Shown here piece by piece: positions 1 to 9,949 of a stretch of 28,587 nucleotides of DNA. The DNA comes from Reticulitermes lucifugus (Eukaryota; Arthropoda; Insecta; Blattodea; Rhinotermitidae), in assembly GCA_026260175.1 (NCBI GenBank), contig JAKCWW010000456.1, positions 72,192 to 100,778 of the forward strand. The letters are read 5' to 3'. A program made the position numbers and the translations under genes. How positions within the stretch are numbered: the first letter of the stretch is position 1; every line of letters begins with the position of its first letter. The notes beneath the pieces were generated by a model that saw nothing but the letters and a program-made list of their open reading frames with translations, did no database searches and was not told the origin of the DNA.

Positions 1-555
1 CTGTTACGTCTAAATCCACACTGATGCTCTTCAATAATTTCCTCTGCATATGGAGTTAACCTTGACAGAAGGATGTTGAATGGAATTTTGTATGTGATTG
101 ACAAAAGTGATATGCCTCGATAATTACTGCAATCAGTTTTATCATCCTTCTTATAAATAGGTACAATGATTGACTTCTTCCACTGCTTAGGCAATTCCTC
201 TTTATTTCAAATAGAATTAATAAGTTTATGGATCTCAGAACGAATTGTCCTACCTCCTGCTTTAATCAGTCTGCCTAACATCATTAACCCCATGTACATT
301 CAACAGCTGAAAGAAATTACTCCTCCACCTAGCCAAAATACTGTGGGAGTCTGCAACCAGATCACCCTTCTCATCCTTTACTACATTAGTTCTAGGATGG
401 TAACCCTTCTTAAAGTCAATGATGCCCCTACACTAGTCTTTGATATTCTTGTTCTTACTGTTTGTTTCAAGTTCATTAATTTTGGCTTTCAGATATTCCT
501 TCTTTTTGTTCCTGAAATGTCTACTAGCTTCAAGTCTTGCCGTTTATGAAATAGT
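1..555 (-). mobile_element. Non-LTR retrotransposon ORF2 fragment (linker and N-terminal RT), degenerate, cut by window edge
   Basis: Reading the minus strand from about 549 down gives the region between endonuclease and reverse transcriptase (RHFRNKKKEYLKAKINELE, about 508-450). After it come LARWRSNFFQLLNVHG near 340-290, KAGGRTIRSEIHKLINSI near 262-210, and then RT fingers with KKSIIVPIYKK, NYRGISLLSITYKI and HQCGFRRN down to the edge. This is the ordinary order for LINE-type ORF2. Stops interrupt it near 440 and 208, and the first block needs a frameshift near 530. Around 270 the reading passes directly from the pre-RT segment to KAGG; in related copies as I remember them about 40-50 residues lie between, so an internal deletion is likely. 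The palm YADD box would lie beyond the left edge. The 5' end is truncated near 555. The family matches the pieces at 9000, 17550 and 24055. It is a dead copy. Confidence 0.88.
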
Positions 556-1467
556 GTGGAAAAATATGATAGAGCCAGACAGGCTACAGATAACATAATA
601 CGGCGCACGTGCTTTGCATGCTGGGTAACTAAGGCTACCGACAGACTCAGAATATTTAATACCTAGTCTTTTCCACGGCAACAATGTTTACGCGAATGCG
701 CCTCAATGTTACGTTATACGAATATTGCCTGTCTTGTTTAAATAACATTCGATCCAATTTCTGTCTCTTAAAACGTTAATACATTACATTGTTCTTCTAG
801 CTTCAAAACTCGCAAAACTTCCTAGGATTAGAGGATTCTTCTCAGAAGTCTGTATAATTACGAAATAAACTTGACGCGATGCATAGTTTGTTCACTGCGA
901 CGTTTAATCTTTCTGTGTTTATGCACATATGGGAGCCTCTGACTTTGGTTGGCAAAGCATGACAATTTCTAATTTAAGATTTATGTTTAAAATTTGTGTC
1001 ACCAAGAAATACAGCCGTATGGAACTATAAAACACTCAACTGCTATAAACAGTCATAACAAAACAATTATACTTTACGTATTAATAACTAGCTTCAGAAT
1101 GACGGACGGTATTCACAAGAATCAAATTATTTCATAGATGGTGTCTGACAACGGCAGAGTCATTATGCCATATTGTAATGGATACTGTCCATTACTGGCG
1201 ATGTGAGGGAAATCTGGTCTACTTATATCTTCAGGTGATTCGTGTCATACTGACAGATTTGTTACTGATTGTATATAATGTTGCTATTAGCGGCGAAATA
1301 TGGGATGCACTTTCGGAATCTCAAATATCACTTCTGTGCTCTAATCATGAGCCTCGAAGTACGAACTGTGATTGTTTGTTACCTCTACGGAATAACACAC
1401 CTTATACATAATATAGCGATTTAACTGACTAGCTAACTAAATAACTGACTCGATACAGCAGAATCCT
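556..1467. other. Unassigned AT-rich flanking DNA
   Basis: I see no coding region, tRNA-like box or clear repeat in this stretch. The plus-strand ORF at 1178-1411 has no recognisable motif and no flanking gene signals. Confidence 0.5.
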
Positions 1468-1830
1468 TGTTGAGAAGCTAACAGGTTATCAGCTAGTCAA
1501 GAAATTTCCAATATGTTATGGAACCCGGAGGTTCATAACAGCATTCACCACAGCCAGCCGCCTGCCCCTGTCCTGAGCCACATTAATCCAGTTTATGCCC
1601 CCATTCCACTTAAAACATCCGTTTTAGTATTATCTTCCTATATACGCCAAGGTCTTCGAAGTGGTCTCTACGGTTCACATTTCCCCACCAAAACCCTGTA
1701 CAGACCTCTCCTCCCCCCACCATGCCACATGCCAGCCCATCTCATTCTTCTTGATTTCATCTCCCGAACAATATTTAGTGAGGAGTACCGATCATAAAGC
1801 TCTTCATTATGCACTCTTTAATGTTTGAAA
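1468..1830 (+). repeat. Dispersed insect repeat with recurrent pseudo-coding translation
   Basis: The plus strand translates across two frames. The first gives KLTGYQLVKKFPICYGTRRF from about 1473. The second gives a proline-rich frame from 1513 with HINPVYAPIP, FPTKTLYRPLLPPPC and HLILLDFISRTIFSEEYRS. I recognise this string from many unrelated insect contigs as a widespread repeat usually mis-annotated as a hypothetical protein; its transposon class is unknown to me. That the similarity crosses frames without a stable ORF suggests DNA-level repetition rather than a functional protein. The right boundary is uncertain. Confidence 0.55.
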
Positions 1831-3470
1831 ACTGAGCGAACAGTTAATTCCTTGTAATTAATTGAATCTGTGTGTAATGAAGAAGTTTCTACGTCCCTGA
1901 ATATGCATACTATTGCAACTGTTTGTAGAAAACTGGCAACAGGTATCACAAGGAAAGCGTTAGAATTGCTCTATACGTGTATTAGTGTACTGAATATCAA
2001 AACTTCGGCCCCATGAGACGTGACGCATCATTGGGGCTGGTAAAACGGGTAGCTATATTCTGCAGAAATTTGGTACCCCCATTTTCAGAGGAGGAGAGCC
2101 TTCAGCACCGCAGATAGAGACAGCAAGTCCTTCCAAAACGCTGGTAGCTGTATACCAAATTAGGAAGCATCGCATCCAAGAAAACCACAATATTGCTTAA
2201 ACCTCCTTGTGAACCTCAGATATCAGTTAACGAATAAATCTCCTTCACGTTTTCAGCTACTCTGCACGCTGCAGAGAAGTGTCAGAGAGGTCGCCGCATG
2301 GGGAAAGCGTTGCATGTCCAGATGAGAGAGGTGTCAATAAACACAAGTGGCTGAAGTAGTTGAGGAGCTTCCCCGAGCTGTTTATAATCAACAGGGAATT
2401 CAGGCAATTATGCTGGTCGAAATGTAATCAAGGGGTTTTTACATTGTCACCAAAACCTCGCTACTGGCCCACATTACGATGCAGGTCGGTCCAACCCTCC
2501 AACACAGACCTTCTTACACCAACATTAATTTAAAATCGCCTTACCGTCTACGCTTGCGTCTGTGAAACCGTCTCTGACACCAGTTTTTCTAAAAAAAAAA
2601 TTCTTATGCGTACTACATGTCACACCATTGGCATCATTAACGTAAGTACCCAAAATAATATGCAAATAACACAATCTTAGTTTTTCCAACGTTCTAACTT
2701 CCACATGTTTTCGTCATCACTTTGTTTCTGAAACACCATCTTAAAATTTAATTTCATGGTGACATATTTTACGCAAGAAGTGAAATATAATCATTTTGTT
2801 ATATTCAGCCACCAGTTAACTCCCTTGTGCATGGTCTTGCTGAAATATTTATACACGCTCATGTGGTGAAACATTTCCCCCCGCTTTTTTTTTACCAAGG
2901 GTTTTCTTGCCTTCTTGCAAACATTTTCGGCCAATCTAAGTCCAGTTTTATGCATTCCGAAATCTCAGATCCTTTAAGTTTAAAATCCACTTTAATATTA
3001 TCCCACACTGTGTCATTAGCTCTGCCAAGCGATCTATTCCAGTCAAGATTTTGAAGAAAATTTTTGTATTTATTTTTCATCTTCCTCTAATGTACTTCAT
3101 GTCCAGCCAATCAAATCTTCCTAGAATATTATCAGGTTAATGGCATTTGATGTAAATTACAAATCATGAAGCTTCAGGTATAACCTGAATATTGAATGGT
3201 AACAAAACACTACAAATTGAAACTGATGAAAGACGTTAGTTATATTTCGACAGCCATACTGAAATACATTTACAGCAGAGAATCAAAATGTAAAAACGTA
3301 ATGTAATTTCCAGTGGTACCATATGTATATATTGTCAGATAGTCGTTATTATATAGAAGGGGATGCACGGATAGGATATCATCGGTGTCTCTTTTCTTAG
3401 TAAATCATCAAAACCATATGACATACAAATTTTCTTGCCTAATGCAGTTCCATACATATAAGTGTTTCTT
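1831..3470. other. Unassigned sequence, no supportable gene
   Basis: About 1.6 kb. The part from 1980 to 2560 is richer in G and C than its surroundings and may be old repeat DNA, but I cannot assign it. The overlapping short ORFs near 2827-3080 lie on opposite strands of the same AT-rich DNA and show no motifs. Confidence 0.45.
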
Positions 3471-3477
3471 ATATACT

Positions 3478-3775
3478 GATAGGCAGCAATAGCAATGAGG
3501 TAAAAGTAAAGCCTGTCGCGTTACATGCCAAGCAGACACAAGGGGAAGGTGGAGATAGAGCTGTGCTCATACTCGACGCCGACGCTAGAAGGTAATCGCC
3601 AAACCCCGGCCACGTTAACCCTGGCAAGGAGACCGGTATCCATTGGGCAGGAAGCTGGGTGGTCCTCGGGGCAAGTGTGTATGGGTCCGTAAAATCTCGC
3701 CCCCACCGGAGGTCGAACGCCGGACAGCCCAACTTGTAGCCAGTCGCTATACCGACTGAGCTATCCCATCCGTCA
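3478..3775 (-). mobile_element. tRNA-derived SINE, family 1, copy 1
   Basis: On the minus strand the head starts near 3773 with GGATGGGATAGCTCAGTCGG, a clear RNA polymerase III A box, followed by a B-box-like GCGTTCGACCTC (reverse complement of 3709-3720). The head resembles a tRNA of the Lys type. Downstream comes a body whose GTGGAGATAGAGCT-like region also occurs in the copies at 4.2, 20.7 and 27.0 kb. All copies are diverged. The minus-strand ORF over 3469-3732 is only the translation of this SINE. No convincing target-site duplication is visible. Confidence 0.72.
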
Positions 3776-4169
3776 GTAATAATAACAATAACAAAGTCCA
3801 GATTAACTAAACATTACGTGTTATTGTATTTATAATTTTTTCTTACAAACTTTTTGGTACTGCTTGTACTTTCCGTAAGAAGCTCTACAGTCTGTGTGCA
3901 TAATGTGTACTAATGCGGTAGAAGAGTTTTATTTATTTCCTCTGCTTCCTCCATAAGACACAGAAACAAAGTAGAATGCATCATAACTTACTTTACAGAG
4001 TCAACTGCTCGCGCATCTGTCGCAGCTTTGTGTCTTAGCAACATTACAAAGAAATCATAAAGTACGTAATAAACTGTGAGTAACATATGGGCACAAAAGG
4101 CATTAAAAGAATTCCAACTTTAATTCCTCTGTCGTAAACCCTGTTTACATTCATATGTGAAGTGATTAA

Positions 4170-4445
4170 ACATATCCTTGTGCACGCCAAGGGGAAATAT
4201 TTGGGAATGTACATGCAGCTCCACTGCTTCTTAACCTTTGCATTGTTTGGAGGTGATTTGTCAGCTTAAAGCGACAACATTAACTCCGGGAAACAGCCCA
4301 TCGTATTCACTGAATAGGGGACTGGTTAATGTGCCAGAGCTGGTTTGGACGCTTTAGAGTAGAGCAAAACTCCCTTGCCCCTGCCAAGAATCAAACCACG
4401 ATTAGTCGGTAGTCCGCTTCGTTGCCTAACCACTACACTGATTAT
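4170..4445 (-). mobile_element. tRNA-derived SINE, family 1, copy 2 (diverged)
   Basis: The minus strand shows an A-box-like GTGTAGTGGTTAGGC near 4436 and a B-box-like GTGGTTTGATTCTTGG near 4385-4400. A body follows with AGGTTAAGAAGCAGTGGAGC near 4222-4241 and CCTTGGCGTGCACAAGGA near 4192-4175. The body parts match the 3' halves of the 20.7 and 27.0 kb copies in order (TGGAGCT-type block, then TGTACACAAGGA-type block). The small plus-strand ORF at 4375-4620 overlaps its head and is not a gene. Confidence 0.6.
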
Positions 4446-5289
4446 GATTAAGCACAATGCCACGATATTAGGTGCAATCAGTGGTCAACTTGACACTTCG
4501 TCAGCTTTACCACTGGATAAAGTTAGCGAGCTCTTGATTTCAGAGCAGCAACTTTACTTCACTCCTGCTTTAACTACGGAGCAGCATGAAGCCCGTTTAA
4601 GTCTTAACAGAAAAGTGTGATAACTCCAACCTCTGATTATGATTCTACAGATAATCCTTCCAAGGATTCGCTCTTGCACTTTATATCACTTAAAGGACAG
4701 GGCAGGTTTCTGCAATACTTCAGAGGTTTATTTTTGTGCCAACACTGTATCACGGAAATAATAAATAATTGCACAACTTTACTGTCTTCATTGTCCTTCG
4801 AAGTTGCACTTCTGCCTGTTTTTCCTTATTACGTTTGAAGAACTCTTTTAATTTGGTTATGGAGGATATGAAATGCCACAATTTACACAGGTATGGGACA
4901 CGCTGATAGACTACAGAGTGTTAATAATTACATTACATTTCAGAGTCAAAACAAATGCGCTGTTAAGTTGTGCTGTATTTATTTGTTTAATATTATTGTG
5001 CCTAAAGTCACCTCAGCTGTCATGTAGCATTAATTGTGTGTTCACGTGAGTTACAGCTGTCAGAATATTTCAGATCAGGATTACAAAGAGCCTACAGAGA
5101 CTTCAGTTTATGGCTATTCAGTAAAGTAAGACAAACGTGTTCACAGATATTGCAGTTTCCATATCACATTAATATTAACACATGAGATCATTTCTGTCGC
5201 CACCAAAGTTTTGGTTCCTACATACACAAAAAATGGCCGAATTTGGCACAACCATTGTGGGTTTATACTGCTTTTTAATACATATATAC
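4446..5289. other. Unassigned AT-rich DNA
   Basis: No recognisable gene or repeat. Plus-strand ORFs at 4375-4620 and 4617-4838 have no family motif. Confidence 0.45.
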
Positions 5290-5880
5290 TACATAATAAA
5301 TTCGTTCAGCACAACTTATATTCAATATATTTAATATTCACTCATACACGACATGTTTGGGTCCTCAGACCATCATCAGGTGTGCCATACCAGAAAACTC
5401 TCTACAAGATAGAAGTTTAAAATTTGTGTGATCTCACAAAATATCAACTAACAAGAGAGTAATTGTTACAATGAATATTGTAACTTGTACTTGTCATAGT
5501 TCTGATGCGTAATCTGATATTACAAAATACTAGATTTAAATTTTTTTTTAAATTAAATTTAGTTCAAAAAGCTTTAAAATTTTGTAGACTCTTGGGTAAT
5601 GGTTTGTGATTAATTATTTGCTTGCAGTAGGGTCACAACAGGACGTATGATGTTAGTCAGCTTGAAAATTAGATATTATCCCATTACATGCAATGTCTGT
5701 TTTAATGCATTTAAAAATTTAAAAATGGATGAGGGCCGAGTAATGGCTGTGTTACTGCACACGTTGGTGTAGCACCTTATATATGCTTCGTACAGAGTTT
5801 TCTTATATGGCACACCCGTATATAAGTGGATATTAAATACATTAAATGTAAGTTGTGCTGAACGGAATTTACTTTGTACT
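5290..5880. mobile_element. Inverted-repeat element carrying a hammerhead-like motif
   Basis: Left arm 5292-5412 and right arm 5786-5880 are inverted copies. Shared blocks include TTCAGCACAACTTA (near 5304 and, reversed, near 5860), TTTAATAT and GGTGTGCCATA, then AGAAAACTCT. The left arm contains about 30 bp (near 5350-5379) that are missing from the right arm; the missing piece is the catalytic-core-like part of a hammerhead motif. The ~370 bp interior is AT-rich with no protein motif. Penelope-like elements are known to carry hammerheads and to have terminal repeats in direct or inverted arrangement, so this may be a non-autonomous relative; a simple foldback or MITE is the alternative. Confidence 0.6.
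5346..5383 (-). ncRNA. Hammerhead ribozyme-like motif, one core base changed
   Basis: Minus-strand reading: ACAC, then CTGATGA, an extra T, GGTC-TGAG-GACC (4 bp stem II), C, AAA, a very short stem III region (CAT) and GTC, then GTGT. The ACAC and GTGT strands form a perfect 4 bp stem I. This is the part order of a type I hammerhead with the minimal stem III typical of retroelement hammerheads. Two departures are visible: an extra U between A9 and stem II, and C in place of the conserved G12, which should kill cleavage. It lies in the left arm of the 5.3-5.9 kb inverted-repeat element. Confidence 0.5.
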
Positions 5881-6249
5881 TTATTTGATTGTACGTGCAC
5901 AGCGGGATGGATCATGTTAAATTTACAGACAGGTTTTTAATGCACTAGAACCATTTTGGCAGTAATATGGATATTGAATGAGGCTCCAAAGGCTCAAACA
6001 GAATCATTTATTGTCATCTTCCCCTTGAGACGAATCTACTCTTCCAGCATTCCTTGTTCACTGTTTAGATTTCCGTACCTTCTTTTGGCTTCTTACTTTC
6101 TGACAGGCTTAATCTGTGCCTCTCCTCATTCCAGTGCAGCCTCTACTGGCATTTCCTTAAGTGCGCTTGATTTTAGGGAGAAGGCACTAATTTAAACAAG
6201 ACGATTGATTTCTGAAGTTTAGGGTCCTGCTCTTGAGCATGTTGTTCAA

Positions 6250-6945
6250 TGGTGATAAGAGTTACAGCTAAGTATGTTTCTGATAATTAACTTGAAATGG
6301 ACAATCAGTCGCATCAGCTGAGAAAAAATCTCTCGCCAGTAAATATGTCTCCATTATACAGCTATATTCCTTTCACCTAAAACCAAGCTTAATGTTCTCT
6401 GGTGTAAGGTTATTCAGCAGTGACTGAGTCGGTACTGACGAGATATTGTAGAGTGTCATAGCTTTTCCACAACTGCTTCTCGCTCATGCATTAGACGCGT
6501 TATCAACAGACATTACATAAGGTCCATAAACTGACCTGCCTAAACACTGTATTATGTGACAGCTATGAGGTGTAAAATACAATAACACCGCTCCATCTTC
6601 CAAGGCAAGAACAACATTTATAGCAAGATGTGACTGGCAATTTTCCAGTAAAAGTAACACAAGTCTATCTTTAATAAACCCGGCATGCTTTATAAACATT
6701 CCATGAATAGAAAACCATCATTCATCACAAGTCCTGCCTTATTTGCAGCACCAACACTGCATTCAGATCCGCTTGCAATGAACTTATTATGCATAGAAAT
6801 GGAATTCCCACTAGCACTGACACCGCAATGGTGAGCAAAGAAAGTACTTTTTTCCGATGTCACTGCTTCGAGCTGATTGACATTTTACAAACCCCTTTGC
6901 TACGATCATAGACTTCATGTGGTGACACTTGCAGCATTCTGCAAT
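6250..6945 (-). pseudogene. Pogo/Tigger-like DDE transposase remnant
   Basis: The minus strand encodes, in order, VNQLEAVTSEKSTFF (near 6890-6845), GNSISMHNKF, a glycine/alanine segment GSECSVGAANKAGL, then LVLLLLENCQSHLAINVVLA near 6660-6601, and LYFTPHS and LGRSVYGPY. Further down, KAMTLYN, LTPENIKLGF and ARDFFSADATD reach about 6300. This matches the catalytic core and C-terminus of pogo-superfamily (DDE_1) transposases. The LLLLDNxxSHL box carries the second catalytic Asp; here it is LLLLENCQSHL, so that Asp is Glu. The region normally followed by PPH is changed to TPH. A frameshift near 6704 and stops near 6478 and 6360 break the frame. No DNA-binding helix-turn-helix or terminal inverted repeats are visible. 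It is clearly dead, and the N-terminal half is missing. Confidence 0.85.
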
Positions 6946-7189
6946 TTATAAAAATCTATTATCATAAAATTTACACAAGATAGCGAAAATCTTGTCAGTA
7001 TTGCGCTTACTGAATCTAGTTTTTCTGTCTATCAGCCAAGAACATTTCAGTGTACGAAGAGGCAAGTTAGTACACTGTAATTACTAACCCCTTGTTACAT
7101 AATTTTCTTGCACATAAATAACCAGAAAAAAACATATACAAGATCAAGAAATATGTGGATTTCATCTTTATGTCGTTTTATGTGATATA

Positions 7190-7690
7190 CATTTTGGGAT
7201 ATACAAATGGCAAGGGAGAAAGTGGGGCAGTCAATCAGAACTACACTTCTGCAGTGTCGTATTATATATTGCGCAACATGTTTCGGCTTCAGCTAAAATC
7301 CAATATTAAGGAAAACAACATACAAATAACTGAACCAATTTCTTTTTCAATTAACAGATTTTCATATAATACAGACGAATCTTCCTTTCAGTTAATTTAA
7401 AGTACTGTGAAAAGTTTTCTTATACCTAAAGAAACATTATTCTTTTTCCATTATTCCATTTTTGTCTTCACAACACACAATATTTTGTAAGGTCGAGATC
7501 TCAATTACTTAAAATTTTATTGTGTTGCACACAAGTGCTCTTTTTAAAAGTATTTTTATAGTGTCTGATGATGGCTTTTAGCTAAAGCCGAAAAATGTCG
7601 CACAATATACAATATGACAAAGGAAACGGGTGTTTGTGACTGAATACCACTCTTCTTCCCCTTTTCATTTTATCTGGATTTCAGTTACTC
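7190..7690. mobile_element. Second inverted-repeat element with a hammerhead-like motif
   Basis: Left arm about 7205-7300 and right arm about 7566-7680 are imperfect inverted copies. The best block pairs 7261-7301 with 7572-7612, about 34 of 40 positions identical by eye (shared TTTCGGCTT, AGCTAAAA, TATATTG). The similarity weakens outward through AGTGG and CAGTCA blocks for another 60-70 bp. The ~260 bp interior is AT-rich with no protein motif. The right arm holds a nearly complete hammerhead core; in the left arm the CTGATGA box has decayed. The structure parallels the 5.3-5.9 kb element but the sequences are not obvious copies of one another. Confidence 0.6.
7557..7607 (+). ncRNA. Hammerhead ribozyme-like motif (type I layout)
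   Basis: Plus-strand order: stem I strand TATAGTGT (7557-7564), CTGATGA (7565-7571), an extra T, stem II GGCTTT/TAGCT/AAAGCC (7573-7589, six perfect pairs), GAAA (7590-7593), AAT, GTC (7597-7599), and stem I return strand GCACAATA (7600-7607). Stem I makes seven pairs including one G-U, with a single A-A mismatch. CUGAUGA, GAAA and the GUC cleavage triplet are all intact. Weak points are the extra U before stem II and AAT where CAT would allow a better short stem III. The match of five ordered elements with two compensating stems is unlikely by chance. Confidence 0.6.
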
Positions 7691-7699
7691 AGATGCCAT

Positions 7700-8425
7700 A
7701 ACTTCCTTTCGTAATACTTAAAATAACTTTCTGTTACAAACGAAGGCCTAAAGCAGAAACAATTATTCGGAGAAAAAGCACATATTTTTTCTCCCATTCA
7801 CACCTTATGGGAAGCTGCCGCGTGACTGTCGAGAGGGGAGAGGGAGATTCAATATATTTCCATATGGCAGATGGTGCAGGCGAAACAACTGGCGGTTATT
7901 TTACAAGTAAAATGTGAATAAAAAAAACCTCCTGCCTGTAAGAACTAGCCCCGGTCCCCCATAAAATCAAAATTTCAATAAATATTCATGCAATTAAACA
8001 GGGAAGTTGTTAAATATGCTTCTTCATAGAATAAGCGGTACTAATACACAGATATCGCTTATTATTGGTAAAGTTCGAGGCGATATTACCAACCGAAACA
8101 AAGGTGCGTCTCGATTTCTTCACAGCGAAGGCTTGTTTTCGGTAATAAGTGCCAACTGTCGTAGGCATCCTTAAGTATAGGAATAAATTGCTCCTTTGGG
8201 ACAAAATAAAAACCGTAACTTTTAGGCCTCTGTCCTCTCTTAGTTTACGAGCATCACAAAGGAGCTGTCACAATGACTCCACGGTTCTATTTGCTTCCGT
8301 GGCCATCTTATGTTCCTAACATGTAGACACGTAACTAATATTTATTCTCTGCAGAAAATTCTCTATCGTAGGGACAGGAGTGATATTTTCAGTACTTTTT
8401 TGTTTCAGTCAATGAAAAGAATGAT
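7700..8425. other. Unassigned DNA
   Basis: No gene or repeat recognised. The ORF at 8010-8204 (-) has no motif. Confidence 0.45.
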
Positions 8426-8428
8426 TAT

Positions 8429-8429
8429 T

Positions 8430-8467
<38 letters not shown>

Positions 8468-8468
8468 A
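8429..8468 (+). repeat. (GAT)n microsatellite
   Basis: About 13 perfect GAT/ATG units. They produce a run of methionines in one frame, which is an artefact of the repeat. Confidence 0.97.
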
Positions 8469-8530
8469 AGGATGGCTGGATGGATGAAATCCTGAAATCG
8501 ACAACAAATCCAAATTCCAGGCCAATATGA

Positions 8531-8554
8531 TTTCATTCATTCATTCATTTCATC

Positions 8555-8585
<31 letters not shown>

Positions 8586-8588
8586 GCG
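8531..8588 (+). repeat. (CATT)n and (TTTC)n pyrimidine-rich simple repeats
   Basis: CATT units at 8533-8549 are followed by interrupted TTTC units at about 8558-8585. Confidence 0.9.
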
Positions 8589-8999
8589 CCCATTACTTCT
8601 TTCTCTATTTCAGGATGTTTCCTTTATTTCTTGTTTACCTATTTTCTATGAATTTTTTAAGTGCTGTCCACATATTTTTTTAAAAAATCGGTATTCATTT
8701 CTGCAGGGATGTTTCTTTTGAGACAAAATTAAGCACATTTTGAAAAAAAAATTGTATGAAAAAAAAATACTCGCAGAAAATTTTCCTTTAAAGTATTAAC
8801 GCTTCAATTCCATCTCCGCGTTAAGAAATGTTCTATCGTTAAAGGTCAGTTTACCTTGCCTTTCAGCGTGTGTTCGCCCACTGGGAAATAATTCCCGATA
8901 TGAGCAATTTTTGTAATGAACTGATTCCGTTTATACATCCGTCGTAGTACACATAGGCCTACATGTGAATATACAAATTCAGGTAAATCTGAATCCAGT

Positions 9000-9690
9000 A
9001 ACAACAATCTACCCTATTAAACTAACAAACAACTATTACAGTCAAGAATTAATTAAGAGTAAATTGATTTAGTGAAAGCCTTGCTATCATATGGTTCACA
9101 ACATTCTGCATTCCTTTCTATTACCCAAGAATGTGAGTATTAAAACTGAAAAACTACAACTTGCCTGGCGTTTTATGTGGATGTGAAACTTGTTCTCTCA
9201 GAGTGAGGGCAGGAGACAGGCTAAGTGTGTTAGAGAACACGGTGCCGAAAGGAATACTGAGCATAAAAAGGAGAAAGTAACACAAGGCTGGAGAAAACTG
9301 ATTAAGCAGGAACGTGACGCATTGTACTTCTCACCAAATATTATTACTGTGATCAAAAGAAGAATAAGGTGGGGTCGAGGCATACACATATATCATACAC
9401 GGGAGAGAACAGAAATGCGTGCAGTGATTTCGTTTGCAAGCTTAAGGAAAAGGCTGCATGGAAGGCCTAAGCGAGTACGTGAAGGAAAAACTAAAATGAT
9501 CTTTAAAGGGGCAAGATAAAGGTGTGTGAACTAGATTTATTTGGCTCAGGACAGGGACCAGTGGTGAGTTCTTGTAAGACATGTCAATGAACCTGTGGTT
9601 TTCACAAAAATACAAGGGGTTTTGGGCAGCTGAGGAACAAATAGCTTCTGGAGAAGGAGACTGCTCAATGAAATTATTTGGTTAAAACTC
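9000..9690 (+). mobile_element. Non-LTR retrotransposon 3' end, same RT family, 5' truncated
   Basis: Plus-strand reading gives LTNNYYSQELIKSKL from about 9019 (with LTN and IKS of the family), then a broken YH..N segment, CGCETC near 9177-9194, and a long open frame to 9519. That frame contains GWRKLIKQERDALYFSPNII and VIKRRIRWGRG, then LHGRPKR and KTKMIF. These correspond to the C-terminal region of the ORF2 whose N-terminal part lies at 1-555. Downstream GGCTCAGGACAGGGACCAGTGG (9543-9564) is the DNA form of the AQDRDQW motif, which recurs at 24317 and, on the minus strand, near 17670. The 3' UTR-like part ends near 9690. Multiple frameshifts and stops show a dead copy, and no RT catalytic domain is present. 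Confidence 0.85.
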
Positions 9691-9949
9691 CTTAAACTTA
9701 TTTTCGCCCTTTTCATTCCCGTTTATCACTCAGGATTTCGTCCGCGCATTCACGCCACGCCGAACCGCTACATAATAATATCTCGACTACAACTTGAAAC
9801 GGATGAGCAATAAATCACTTTTGAAAATTCACAGTTTCCTATCCATCGAACACACCTTTACGCAGAGTGTGACAAGATTTCTCTATTAAGATCGGACCCA
9901 CTTTTATAGTATATCTGTTATAATCTGAGATAACGGGAGTGTGCCCCAG

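Noticed and set aside
3469..3732. Minus-strand ORF of 87 codons, proline/serine-rich.
   Set aside because: It lies inside a tRNA-derived SINE; the pol III boxes explain the sequence.
8310..8495. Open frame with a methionine run.
   Set aside because: It is the translation of a (GAT)n microsatellite.
9198..9389. Minus-strand ORF with a hydrophobic N-terminus.
   Set aside because: It is antisense to the degenerate RT C-terminus at 9190-9519.
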